A stretch of DNA of 64,000 bases from a bacterium HR11 (GTDB taxonomy: Bacteria; Acidobacteriota; HRBIN11), in contig BEHN01000001.1 of NCBI GenBank assembly GCA_002898535.1, forward strand, positions 124,001 to 188,000, read 5' to 3'. The position numbers were made by a program, and so were the translations under genes. The notes below the pieces were generated by a model. The model was given only the letters and a program-made list of their open reading frames with translations. It was not told the DNA's origin and searched no databases. How positions within the stretch are numbered: the first letter of the stretch is position 1; each line of letters begins with the position of its first letter. Shown in pieces: positions 43,767 through 52,359 of the stretch.

Positions 43767-44768
43767 TCAAAACATCTGGAGCCGCCAGAGGTCGTGAATG
43801 TGAACGAGTCCTTCGAGTCGACCCTCTTCGTTGACGACGATCAGGGCCGTGATTTTGAACTTTTCCATCAGCCGAAGGGCATCCACCGCCAGGTCCTCGG
43901 GCCGGACGGTTTTCGGGTGGGGGGTCATGACGGCATCGATGGTCAGGCCCTCGACACTCCCATGACGTTCCAAGGTCCGGCGCAAGTCACCGTCCGTGTA
44001 AATGCCCACGACGTGGTCGGCCGCATCGACGACGGCCGTACATCCGAATCCCTTCTGGGTCATCTCTCGGACCGCCCGCGCCAGAGGGGTCCCCAGGAGG
44101 ACTCTCGGGACGTCGTCCCCCGTGTGCATGACTTGGGCAACCCGCAGGAGTTTGCGTCCGATGCTCCCTGCCGGATGGAGCCGGGACAAGACGGCCTCGG
44201 TGATGCCCTTGCACTGCATCACGGCGACGGCCAGGGCGTCGCATACGGCCAGCATCACAGTCGTGCTGGTCGTGGGAAGGACACCGTCCGGCGAGGCCTC
44301 TCGCAGGGGACCGACGGACAGGACGACCTGACTGTACCGGGCCAGAGCGGCATCCCGGGGGCCCGTGACGGCAATCGAGGGGATGCCCAGACGGCGGAGC
44401 CACTCGAGAAGGCGCAGGAGCTCCGGCGTCTCACCGCTGTAAGAGAGAAGGACGGCGATGTCGTCCGGCGTCACCAGGCCCAGATCGCCATGCAGGGCTT
44501 CGACGGGATGCAAGAAAAGAGACGGAATCCCGACGCTGGTCAGCGTGCCGGCCAGCTTTTTCCCGATGATGCCCGACTTGCCGACGCCCGACACGAGCAC
44601 CCGACCCCGGCATGTCGCCAAGTGCCGGACGGCCTCTGCAAACTCCGGTCCCAGCGTCCGGGCGAGCCGGGAGACCGCCCGACCTTCCGTGCGGAGCACA
44701 CGGCGCCCGATGGCGATGACCTCCGCATCCGTCAGCGAGATAGGGGCAATTCCTTGAGATGCCTTCAT
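43767..44768 (-). CDS. kdsD: Arabinose-5-phosphate isomerase (KdsD/GutQ family)
   Basis: A 333-aa enzyme converting D-ribulose 5-phosphate to D-arabinose 5-phosphate, the first step of Kdo synthesis for lipopolysaccharide. The SIS domain has GVGKSGIIGKKLAGTLTSVG near residue 60 and HGDLGLVTPDDIAVLLSYSGET; a CBS pair follows (VAQVMHTGDDVPRV, then IDAVMTPHPKTV). ATG 44768 has a GGGAG site; ATG 44804 is possible. With lpxK it supports an LPS-bearing outer membrane. Its stop abuts family T copy f. Confidence 0.92.
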   Translation of the reverse strand: MKASQGIAPISLTDAEVIAIGRRVLRTEGRAVSRLARTLGPEFAEAVRHLATCRGRVLVSGVGKSGIIGKKLAGTLTSVGIPSLFLHPVEALHGDLGLVTPDDIAVLLSYSGETPELLRLLEWLRRLGIPSIAVTGPRDAALARYSQVVLSVGPLREASPDGVLPTTSTTVMLAVCDALAVAVMQCKGITEAVLSRLHPAGSIGRKLLRVAQVMHTGDDVPRVLLGTPLARAVREMTQKGFGCTAVVDAADHVVGIYTDGDLRRTLERHGSVEGLTIDAVMTPHPKTVRPEDLAVDALRLMEKFKITALIVVNEEGRLEGLVHIHDLWRLQMF

Positions 44769-44867
44769 GACCGGCGCTCCCGACGGGCGAATACGCGAGC
44801 CCATGGTCGCGAGGCATTCCCGCGAAGCTCCTCATTATAGGCCGGACCTCCGTCCTTACCCAACCGG

Positions 44868-44930
44868 CCCGTTCAATCCGTGAGAAGCCTGATCAAATCG
44901 GCTTTTTCGACCCCTCGAGAGGGGCGCTTG
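44868..44930. repeat. Partial family T end in the kdsD-purB spacer
   Basis: CCGTTCAATCCGTGAGAAGC followed by ATCGGCTTTTTCGACCCC closely resembles the left end of copy g (50543 onward). The 359-bp spacer 44769-45127 otherwise holds heptamer-like words (CCTCGGCCCCTCGGCCC) and no gene. Confidence 0.5.
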
Positions 44931-45127
44931 GGCGAACGGCGAAGGGTCGGTATTCCTGAGCCTCGGCCCCTCGGCCCTTCCTTCTCCCTGGGGCCCGGCC
45001 CCCGGGACCCGGAGACCGGATTTTGATGGGGCCTGGCCACGGCCACTTTCCCTCAGGCCCCTTTCATCCAGGGAATGGCTTTGATAGGATAAGGGGGAAC
45101 TGACGGGCGCCTGGAGGACGCTGGCCT

Positions 45128-46432
45128 ATGATCCCGCGTTACACGCACCCCGAGATGGCCCGGTGGTGGTCGGATGAATTCCGCCTCCAGTGCTGGCTAA
45201 ACGTGGAAATGGCCGTTTTGGAGGCTTTCGTCCGACTGGGCTGGTTGACTCCTGAAGAATTTGAGTCGATCCGGTCGAGGGTCCGAGTCTCCGTCGAGGA
45301 AGTCCAGGCCCGGGAGGCCCTGACCCAGCATGACGTCGTCGCCTTTGTCGAAAGCGTCAGTGCCCCGCTGGGCCCCCTGGGACGCTTTATCCATATGGGC
45401 TTGACGTCCTCGGACGTCCTGGACACGGCGACGGCCATTCAACTGCGGGAAAGCTGTGATCAACTCCTTCACCGGATCGACCGCTTGCGGGAAGTCTTAC
45501 GGCAAAAGGCTCTCGATTACAAAAGCGTCCCGTGTGTCGGGCGGACCCACGGGGTGCATGCCGAGCCGATGACGCTGGGCCTGAAGTTTCTCCTCTGGTA
45601 CGAAGAGTTCGGTCGTCATCGGGCACGTCTCGTAGAGACTCGAGGCCGGGTCGCCGTGGGGAAGATCTCGGGTGCCGTCGGCGTTTATGCCCACGTCCCA
45701 CCGGAAGTCGAGGCTTACGTGTGCGAGAGGTTGGGCCTTCAGCGAGAGCCCGTATCAAGCCAGATCGTCCCTCGCGATCGGCATGCCGAGTACTTGAACA
45801 CGTTGGCCCTGATCGGGGCCTCGGTCGAGAAGGTCGCCCTGGAAGTCCGGCACCTCCAGCGGACCGAAGTCCGGGAGGCGGAAGAGCCCTTTGGGCGGGG
45901 CCAGAAGGGCTCGTCGGCCATGCCCCATAAGCGCAATCCCATCGTCGCTGAGCGTCTGTGCGGCCTGGCCCGGCTCCTCCGGGCTTACGCCCAAACGGGC
46001 CTGGAGAACGTGGCGCTTTGGCACGAGCGGGACATCAGCCACTCTTCGGTCGAGCGGGTCGTCCTGCCCGATGCCTCGATCTTGTGCGACTATATGCTGG
46101 AGCGCCTCACTTGGATCATCGAGCATATGCGCATTTACCCAGAGCGACTTCGCCAGAACATGGAGATCACCCGAGGTCTGATCTATTCCAGCGGGGTCCT
46201 GGTCGCCCTTCTTCGGAAGGGCCTGGACCGGATCACGGCTTATGATTTGGTCCAGCGTTGTTCCATGCGGGTGTGGGAAGAGGACATCCCCTTCGCCCAG
46301 GCTTTGGCCGAGGACGAAGCGGTCCGGGCCTATCTGTCGGCGGCGGAGATCGAGGCCCTGTGCCGTCCGGAGGCCCATCTCCGCCACGTCGATGAGATTT
46401 ACGATCGCGTCCTGGGTTCTTCGTCGGTATAG
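45128..46432 (+). CDS. purB: Adenylosuccinate lyase
   Basis: A 434-aa fumarase-superfamily enzyme that cleaves SAICAR and adenylosuccinate in purine synthesis. The signature loop is GQKGSSAMPHKRNPIVAERL near residue 260; the catalytic His region VGRTHGVHAEPMTLGLKF lies near residue 138, and HMGLTSSDVLDTATA near residue 85. ATG 45128 after GGAGGACGC. It is followed by purS (24-33 bp) and dapF, forming a short plus-strand operon. It is one of the best-recognised genes in the window. Confidence 0.95.
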   Translation: MIPRYTHPEMARWWSDEFRLQCWLNVEMAVLEAFVRLGWLTPEEFESIRSRVRVSVEEVQAREALTQHDVVAFVESVSAPLGPLGRFIHMGLTSSDVLDTATAIQLRESCDQLLHRIDRLREVLRQKALDYKSVPCVGRTHGVHAEPMTLGLKFLLWYEEFGRHRARLVETRGRVAVGKISGAVGVYAHVPPEVEAYVCERLGLQREPVSSQIVPRDRHAEYLNTLALIGASVEKVALEVRHLQRTEVREAEEPFGRGQKGSSAMPHKRNPIVAERLCGLARLLRAYAQTGLENVALWHERDISHSSVERVVLPDASILCDYMLERLTWIIEHMRIYPERLRQNMEITRGLIYSSGVLVALLRKGLDRITAYDLVQRCSMRVWEEDIPFAQALAEDEAVRAYLSAAEIEALCRPEAHLRHVDEIYDRVLGSSSV

Positions 46433-46465
46433 GCGGCGGTCGTCCCCCGGGGAGGTATGTCGGTC

Positions 46466-46723
46466 ATGGCCGAAACGGTTCGCGTTCGAGTGATCGTCCG
46501 ACTCCGCCCTGGCGTCTTGGACCCCCAGGGGAAGACGATCGGGAATGTTTTGCGGAGCCTCGGGTATGCCCACGTCCTCCGGGTTCACACGGGGAAGGTC
46601 TTTGACATCGAGTGGAATGGGACCCTCGACGAAGCCGAACGCCGTCAGGTCATCGAAATCGTCGAAAAGGTCCTTTCGAATCCCCTCATCGAGACTTACG
46701 AGATCGAGTGGCCTGACGAATGA
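46466..46723 (+). CDS. purS: Phosphoribosylformylglycinamidine synthase subunit PurS
   Basis: An 85-aa PurS, the small subunit that links PurL and PurQ of FGAM synthase. Typical features are VIVRLRPGVLDPQGKTIGNVL and the C-terminal LSNPLIETYEIEWPDE. ATG 46466 gives about 9 bp from the GGGGAGGT site; ATG 46457 is too close to it. purL and purQ are not in the window, and dapF follows with a 4-bp overlap. Confidence 0.9.
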   Translation: MAETVRVRVIVRLRPGVLDPQGKTIGNVLRSLGYAHVLRVHTGKVFDIEWNGTLDEAERRQVIEIVEKVLSNPLIETYEIEWPDE

Positions 46724-47601
46724 GCGGGCCACTTTCCGGGTGGGCCGCGATGCTTCCGGGCGTGGAAGAAATCCCTTTCGACCGTTGGGTCGCCGCCGGC
46801 AACGACTTCATCATCTTGGACAACCGAGACGGGCGGTGGACGGACCTGGCTTCCGTCCTGGCGCAAAAGCTTTGTCACCGGCGGCTGTCGGTCGGCGCGG
46901 ACGGTCTTATCCTGGTCGAGTCGAGTCGGAAGGCCCACGTGCGGGCCCGTTTTTTCAATCCTGACGGGACGGAATTCAACATGTGCATGAACGGGACCCG
47001 CTGTGTGGCCCGGTATGCCCTCCGACACGTGATGGCACCCCGTCAGATGACGATCGAGACGGCCATCGGGGTGATCGAGGCGGTCGTCGACTATCGGACG
47101 GTCCACCTGCGCTTTTACCGAGTCTACGAGATTCGGCTCCACCGGCGTCTGGCTTTCCGGGAGCGGACCGTCTCGGCCCATTGGGTCCGGGTCGGAGACC
47201 CCCATCTGGTCATTCCCGTACGGGACGTGGGGTCGTTAGACCTTCTCCGCCTTGCACCGGCCTTTCGGTTTCACCCAGACCTGGGACCGGAGGGGGCCAA
47301 CGTCAACTTTGTCCACGTCGTCGAACCGGGCCGTATCGACATCCGGACTTACGAGCGGGGCGTCGAGGCCGAGACCCTTTCCTGTGGGAGCGGTTGTGTT
47401 TCGACGGCCCTCGTCCTGGCTCACCTGGGACATCGATGGGACGCTTACCGGTTCCATACCCGGTCCGGCTCAGACCTGCTCGTCCGGCTCGAGTGGGACG
47501 GGACGACCCTACGGGCGATTCACCTGTCCGGGGAGGCCCGCTTAGTCTGTCAGGGCGTCCTGATCCCGGATGCCTGGGAGTACGAGCCTCCACGGGATTG
47601 A
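46720..47601 (+). CDS. dapF: Diaminopimelate epimerase
   Basis: A 293-aa DapF, the cofactor-free epimerase making meso-diaminopimelate for lysine and peptidoglycan. Both catalytic Cys regions are present: FNPDGTEFNMCMNGTRCVARY near residue 80 and ETLSCGSGCVSTALVLAH near residue 220. The first normally reads CGNG; here it is CMNG, while the Asn and Gly are kept. The second reads CGSG, matching the family. The ATG overlaps purS by 4 bp. The N-terminus is about 15 residues longer than usual; an internal ATG at 46750 is an alternative start. Confidence 0.88.
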   Translation: MSGPLSGWAAMLPGVEEIPFDRWVAAGNDFIILDNRDGRWTDLASVLAQKLCHRRLSVGADGLILVESSRKAHVRARFFNPDGTEFNMCMNGTRCVARYALRHVMAPRQMTIETAIGVIEAVVDYRTVHLRFYRVYEIRLHRRLAFRERTVSAHWVRVGDPHLVIPVRDVGSLDLLRLAPAFRFHPDLGPEGANVNFVHVVEPGRIDIRTYERGVEAETLSCGSGCVSTALVLAHLGHRWDAYRFHTRSGSDLLVRLEWDGTTLRAIHLSGEARLVCQGVLIPDAWEYEPPRD

Positions 47602-47764
47602 CCGAATTCCGCCGCTTTTCCACAATCGGCCTGCGGTGTTCAGACCGGCCGGGGAGTCGGAGGTCGGTCGGGCTCCGGCCGGGGTCCGGAGAGGGGCCGA
47701 CGTGAGGCCTTCGAAGGCGGGCATCGAGGACGTGAAAAACCCGTGGAGGCCGCGGCGGCCGGGA

Positions 47765-47780
47765 TGTTCCACGTGGAACA
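47765..47780. promoter_or_regulatory. parS: parS-like centromere site
   Basis: TGTTCCACGTGGAACA is a perfect 16-bp palindrome matching the bacterial parS consensus (TGTTNCACGTGNAACA), bound by ParB/Spo0J for chromosome segregation. It lies 8.1 kb from the oriC boxes, inside the 183-bp dapF-thiolase spacer, where parS sites are expected near the origin. A lone TTTTCCACA lies nearby at about 47637. parA and parB are not in the window. Confidence 0.8.
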
Positions 47781-47784
47781 GGGC

Positions 47785-48981
47785 CTACGCTTCCAGACGC
47801 TCGACCAGCAGGGCGACGGCCTCGCCGCCCCCCAGGCAGAGGCTGACGACGCCGAGTCGCTTCCCGTAAGTCGTCAGGGCGTTCAGGAGGGTGCAGAGTA
47901 GACGGGCGCCGCTGGCTCCGATGGGATGGCCCAGGGCGACGGCCCCCCCGTGGACGTTCACCCGTCCGGGGTCCAGGTCCAACTCCTGGATGACGCCCAG
48001 GGCGACGGACGCAAAGGCCTCATTGATCTCGTAAAGGTCGATGGCATCCTTTGAAAGGCCCGTGCGACGGAGAAGCTTTTGAATAGCGTCGACGGGGGCC
48101 CGGGGGAACTCGACAGGGTCCCGGGCGGCCGCGCAGAAGTCGACGACCCGAGCGATCGGCCGGAGGCCTCGGTCCCGAGCGACTTCCTCGGCCGTCATGA
48201 CGACCGCCGCCGCCCCGTCGTTGATCTTGGACGCATTCGCCGCCGTGATGGTCCCGGCCGGGTCGAAGACGGGCGGCAGGGTCGGAATCTTCTCGAACCG
48301 CACCCGCCGGGGCTCTTCGTCCTCCGTCACGACCTGGACATGCCCCTTGTCATCCGGGACCTCGACGGGCACGATCTCCCGGGCAAAATCGCCCCGCTCC
48401 ATGGCCCGAAGGGCCCGCCGGTAGCTTTCGGCGGCATACTCGTCCTGGGCCGCCCGCCCGATGTTCAACTGGCGAGCGCAGTGCTCCGCACAGTTCCCCA
48501 TGTGCATCTGGTAGTGGGCGTCCCACAGCCCGTCCAGGATCAGGGCGTCCTGAATTTCCCCGTGCCCCAGGCGGTAACCCGTCCGGGCCCGCTTCAGCAG
48601 GTACGGCGCTTGGCTCATGCTCTCCATGCCGCCGGCGACGACGACGTCGGCATCCCCCAAGGCAATGGCCTGGGCGGCCAGCATGACGGCCTTCAGGCCC
48701 GAACCGCACACCTTGTTCACCGTCAGACACTCGACCCGTACGGGCAGTCCGGCGAGTAAAGCGGCCTGCCGGGCGGGCGCCTGGCCGGTCCCGGCCTGGA
48801 CGACCTGACCCATGATGACCTCTTGCACGTCTTCCGGGGCCAGGCCAGCTTGCTGAAGCGCTCCCCGGATGGCGACTGCTCCTAATCGGGGCGCCGAAAG
48901 ACGGCTGAGGGCTCCCAGAAAGCTCCCGATGGGAGTTCGGGCGTAGCCGACGATGACGACCGAACGTCCGGGTCGGCTCAT
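47785..48981 (-). CDS. Acetyl-CoA C-acetyltransferase (thiolase)
   Basis: A 398-aa thiolase, probably biosynthetic-type (AtoB/PhaA-like), joining two acetyl-CoA to acetoacetyl-CoA. Catalytic motifs are [20 protein letters not shown] near residue 85, the His motif [16 protein letters not shown], and the C-terminal Cys motif [17 protein letters not shown]. The middle Gly-Gln-Gly of the usual C-terminal motif reads GEA. It is diverged from the thiolase at 36067 and convergent with dapF; the parS site lies just beyond its stop. Confidence 0.92.
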   Translation of the reverse strand: MSRPGRSVVIVGYARTPIGSFLGALSRLSAPRLGAVAIRGALQQAGLAPEDVQEVIMGQVVQAGTGQAPARQAALLAGLPVRVECLTVNKVCGSGLKAVMLAAQAIALGDADVVVAGGMESMSQAPYLLKRARTGYRLGHGEIQDALILDGLWDAHYQMHMGNCAEHCARQLNIGRAAQDEYAAESYRRALRAMERGDFAREIVPVEVPDDKGHVQVVTEDEEPRRVRFEKIPTLPPVFDPAGTITAANASKINDGAAAVVMTAEEVARDRGLRPIARVVDFCAAARDPVEFPRAPVDAIQKLLRRTGLSKDAIDLYEINEAFASVALGVIQELDLDPGRVNVHGGAVALGHPIGASGARLLCTLLNALTTYGKRLGVVSLCLGGGEAVALLVERLEA

Positions 48982-49735
48982 GATAGGCCTCCAGGTTCGA
49001 GATACGGGATTCAGGGGTAGGCCGGGACGAAGGGCGTCAAAAAGCTTCGTCCGGTCAGTTTATCAGGAACCACTCCGTGGGTCTACCGACGATGACTTAT
49101 CGGAGGCAAAGCAGACCCTCTGGGCGCCACCGCCCGGGCAGATGACCCGCCTTCCGCTCGCGGGCCCTCCCCCGCCGCCACCGCCGAAACCTCGTGCCCA
49201 CCACCGCAGGGTAGACGCCGCCCACCCACCCCCACGCAGGTCTACGGCGTACGGCCACCCGCCGTACTGCACGTCCTGACGCGCGTCCGTCGTCAGCCAG
49301 CGGAACGTCAGACGCGTTGTGGCAAACTCCGTGCCACAACAGGCCCCGACAGATTCAATGCCGCTCCCTATGCGTATCGTAGACGTCTCCAGGAAGTAAG
49401 GCCGGTCCCGAGGTGTCGACTCAATTCGACACCCTGTTTACCCCGTTAGACGGGATGTCTATCCGATTCGACACGTCCCAAGAGCCAAGTCAGACCCAAA
49501 TCAAGGGAGTACGTACACTCAGAGAGAGGACTTATGGGCCGAGGTCTTGATAGGGCTCAGCCTATGCAAACCGCCCCATCGCTCCGTTTCAATTTGACTG
49601 TTAGAAACCCGGCCTGAGACGGGATACCGGCCCGGCCCGCAAACCAGAAGCCCGCGCTCCTCCCAGAGCCACCCCATCGACCTGCGAATCTGACATCGTT
49701 ATACTTACCCGAAGAGTTTAGGAAGGAAGGCGCGC
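48982..49735. other. 754-bp spacer with inverted repeats, no clear gene
   Basis: Short stems: GTTGTGGCA/TGCCACAAC (49316-49340), GTGTCGA/TCGACAC (49413-49432, with a third TCGACAC at 49468), CCCGT/ACGGG (49442-49454), GTTTC/GAAAC (49586-49608). A Gly-rich frame on the minus strand (about 49066-49447) lacks a proper start codon. The density of stems could reflect a structured RNA, but I recognise none. Confidence 0.4.
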
Positions 49736-50542
49736 ATGACCGTTCGGAAGCCCGCCGTCGCTGGCTATTTTTACCCCAGCGACCCCGACCAACTCCGGAG
49801 CCTCCTGGCGCAGTTGATCGAGGACGTGACCCCCAAGGTCTCGGCGACGGCCATCGTGGTACCCCACGCCGGCTACATCTACTCGGGCCGGACGGCCGGG
49901 CGGGTCTACGGTCGGGTCCGACTTCCCCGCCGTTTCATCATCCTGTGCCCGAATCATACGGGCCTCGGAGCTCCCTTAGCCTGTTGGGCGACGGGCGTGT
50001 GGGAAACGCCCCTGGGCCCCGTCCGGGTCGATGAAGAAATGGCCCATCACCTGATGGAACAGTGCACCTTCTTAGTCCATGACACCGCCGCCCATCTGCG
50101 GGAGCACTCCCTGGAGGTCCATCTCCCCTTTCTCCAGTATCTGCTGGACGATTTCGTCTTCGTCCCGATCTGTGTCGGGACGTCCCGCATGACTCAACTG
50201 ACAGCGCTGGCCCAAGCCATTGCGGAGGTCATTCAGAGCTTGGGGGAGGAAGTCCTGCTGATCGCCAGTACGGACATGACCCACTACACGTCGGCCGCCG
50301 AGGCGGCTCGACTGGACCCACCGGCCATCCAGTGCATGGAACGGCTCGACGGCCCCGGTCTTTATGACGTCGTCCATCGTCAACGTCTGACGATGTGCGG
50401 ATACCTGCCGACGACCGTCGTCCTGATGACCGCTCGAGAGTTGGGCGCGACTCGGGGGACGCTGGTCGACTACACCCACTCGGGCCTGGTGACGGGAGAC
50501 GACACCTCGGTCGTGTCCTACGTGGGGATGATCATCGCCTGA
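49736..50542 (+). CDS. amrB: MEMO-like protein (AmmeMemoRadiSam system protein B)
   Basis: A 268-aa MEMO1-family protein. Conserved features are KPAVAGYFYPSDPDQLRSLL at the N-terminus, VVPHAGYIYSGRTAGRVYG near residue 45 with metal-site His, PNHTGLG, EHSLEVHLPFLQYLL, IASTDMTHYT and the C-terminal GDDTSVVSYVGMIIA. In bacteria and archaea it usually occurs with AMMECR1 and a radical SAM partner (AmrS); neither is adjacent here. Reaction unknown. ATG 49736 after AAGGAAGG. Its TGA abuts the left end of family T copy g. Confidence 0.85.
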   Translation: MTVRKPAVAGYFYPSDPDQLRSLLAQLIEDVTPKVSATAIVVPHAGYIYSGRTAGRVYGRVRLPRRFIILCPNHTGLGAPLACWATGVWETPLGPVRVDEEMAHHLMEQCTFLVHDTAAHLREHSLEVHLPFLQYLLDDFVFVPICVGTSRMTQLTALAQAIAEVIQSLGEEVLLIASTDMTHYTSAAEAARLDPPAIQCMERLDGPGLYDVVHRQRLTMCGYLPTTVVLMTARELGATRGTLVDYTHSGLVTGDDTSVVSYVGMIIA

Positions 50543-50830
50543 CAGGGTCGTTCGGTTCGTGAAAACCCGCATGGATTCGGCCTTTTCGACCCTTCGGGAA
50601 GGACGGTTTTTCGAGCCAAGGGCCATCCGGGAATTCGGGAGTCCGGGAATCCGGGAAGGCCGTTCGACGGCAGACGTAGAAGCCGAGGGGCGCCCATCGT
50701 TTCAAGTCCCCACGTCACTCTTCGCCGCCTCCTCTCGCCGACCGCCGGCGCCGGCCTCCCGGATCCCCGAACTGCCGAACTCCCGGCCTGGAACGAAGCC
50801 CGTCCCGCCGCCCCGCTGCCGCGCCGTCAC
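50542..50830. mobile_element. Family T element, copy g (left end intact)
   Basis: The left end ACAGGGTCGTTCGG begins on the last base of the MEMO-gene stop, followed by CGTGAAAACC, ATTCGGCCTTTTCGACCC, then AATTCGGG/AGTCCGGG octamers (about 50625-50655) and a CGACGGCAGACGTAGAAG block shared with copies c and d. The right end is not recognisable; octamer words near 50760-50800 (CCGAACTGCCGAACTCCC) suggest decay. Confidence 0.55.
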
Positions 50831-50835
50831 TCCCG

Positions 50836-52170
50836 TCATTCGATGCGCCCGCCGAAGTCGTTCCGGTAGACCTGGCCGCCCTTCATGACGAACCGGACCC
50901 GTTCGAGGACCCTGACGTCTTCCAGGGGGTTGCCCTCGACGGCGATGATATCGGCGTACTTGCCAGGCTCCAGCGTTCCGACGCGGTCGGACCAGCCCAG
51001 GAGCTCGGCGGCATGGATCGTCGCCGCTTGAATCGCCTGGAGGGGTGTCAGCCCCAGATGGACCATGACGGTGAATTCTCGAGCGTTGAGGCCGTGGGGA
51101 TACACGGCCGCGTCGGTCCCAAAGGCGACGGGCACGCCCATCTGGAAGGCCCGCCGGATGTTCTGGCGGGCCGCCGGCATGACCTTCCGAGCCTTCTCCA
51201 TGATGAAGGGCGGGATTTGAAGTTTCGGGGCGTTTTCCATGAACCAGTCGGCCAAGTAGAGGGTCGGCACGAGGTAGACCCGCTTTTCCCGCATGAGCCG
51301 CACGGCCTCGTCGTCGATGTAGCTTCCGTGTTCGATAGAATCCACGCCGACCCGCACGGCCAGCAAGATGCCGGCCCGCCCGTGGGCGTGAGCGGCGACC
51401 TTCCGGCCCAGCTTGTGAGCCTCTTGGACGATGACCCGGAGCTCGTCCTCGTTAAATTCATAGGCCTCCGGGTTGTCACCCTTAGATAGGACGCCGCCGG
51501 TCGCACAGACCTTGATGACGTCGGCCCCGTACTTGATGACCTCCCGGACCTTCCGGAGGACGGCGTCGGGCCCATCGGCGACGCCCTCGGCCTGATGGCG
51601 GTACTCGGGCGGCAGGAGGCTCTCGTCGCAGTGGCCGCCCGTGATGCCCAGGGCGGGTCCCGAGACGACCATCCGGGGGCCCGGCAGGTCGCCGGCCTCG
51701 ATGGCGTCCCGCAGGGCGACGTCTGTATAACCGGAGGCTCCGACGTTGCGGACCGTCGTGAAGCCGGCCATCAGGGTAAGCCGGGCGTTCTTGGCCCCGA
51801 TGAGGGCCTGCCGGGGCACCGAGAGGCCGAGGGCGCTGTAGCCGATGTATCGAGGCTCGCCCGTCAGGTGCGTGTGCATGTCGATCAGGCCCGGCAGGAC
51901 CGCCCCCCGGGACAGGTCGAGGACGCGGGCGTCGGCCGGGACCCGGACCCGGTCGGCCGGTCCGACGGCCTCGATCTTCTCGCCCCGCACGACGATGACG
52001 ACGTTTTCCAGGATACGACCCTGACGGACGTCCAGCAGGCGGCCGGCGCGAAGGACCGTGACGGCCTGGTCTGGCGCGGATTCCACGACTTGAGCGCCGG
52101 CGACGGCCCCGAAGACGGCCCAAAGGACGGTGAGACCTGAGACCCACTCGATCCATCGGCGGGACCGCAT
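50836..52170 (-). CDS. Secreted amidohydrolase, imidazolonepropionase/prolidase-like
   Basis: A 444-aa metal-dependent hydrolase with a signal peptide ([21 protein letters not shown]). Metal-site motifs of the amidohydrolase superfamily are visible: [11 protein letters not shown] near residue 102, the putative carbamylated Lys region [35 protein letters not shown] and [12 protein letters not shown]. The group contains Xaa-Pro dipeptidases and related enzymes acting on small peptides or cyclic amides. A GGGGGAGGTG site precedes the ATG at 52170. Substrate unknown. An export signal would place it in the periplasm. Confidence 0.85.
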   Translation of the reverse strand: MRSRRWIEWVSGLTVLWAVFGAVAGAQVVESAPDQAVTVLRAGRLLDVRQGRILENVVIVVRGEKIEAVGPADRVRVPADARVLDLSRGAVLPGLIDMHTHLTGEPRYIGYSALGLSVPRQALIGAKNARLTLMAGFTTVRNVGASGYTDVALRDAIEAGDLPGPRMVVSGPALGITGGHCDESLLPPEYRHQAEGVADGPDAVLRKVREVIKYGADVIKVCATGGVLSKGDNPEAYEFNEDELRVIVQEAHKLGRKVAAHAHGRAGILLAVRVGVDSIEHGSYIDDEAVRLMREKRVYLVPTLYLADWFMENAPKLQIPPFIMEKARKVMPAARQNIRRAFQMGVPVAFGTDAAVYPHGLNAREFTVMVHLGLTPLQAIQAATIHAAELLGWSDRVGTLEPGKYADIIAVEGNPLEDVRVLERVRFVMKGGQVYRNDFGGRIE

Positions 52171-52305
52171 GGTTCACCTCCCCCTGAAACGTCTGGAAGT
52201 ACGTCAGGAGTATATTCGGAAAGGCCTGAGACGCAAGGTCGGGGTTCGGTATTGGGCCAGCGGCCGATAGTCAATCCCGAACGTTCGGCACCGATGGGCT
52301 TGTAT

Positions 52306-52334
52306 CTGGCATCCTGCATCCTGTATCCTGCACC
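52306..52334. repeat. Heptamer array, word GCATCCT
   Basis: Units GCATCCT, GCATCCT, GTATCCT, GCACCTT lie 25 bp before cstA. It is the reverse complement of the word at 37294-37332. Confidence 0.75.
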
Positions 52335-52359
52335 TTGATCGACGGCAGGGAGGCGCGGG

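Noticed and set aside
49063-49339. Two Gly/Arg-rich minus-strand frames
   Set aside because: Composition follows GC-rich low-complexity DNA, and the longer frame lacks a usable start; kept only as part of the spacer description.
49586-49608. Single CRISPR-repeat-like GTTTCAAT...AGAAAC segment
   Set aside because: Only one copy of 23 bp, with no second repeat at spacer distance.
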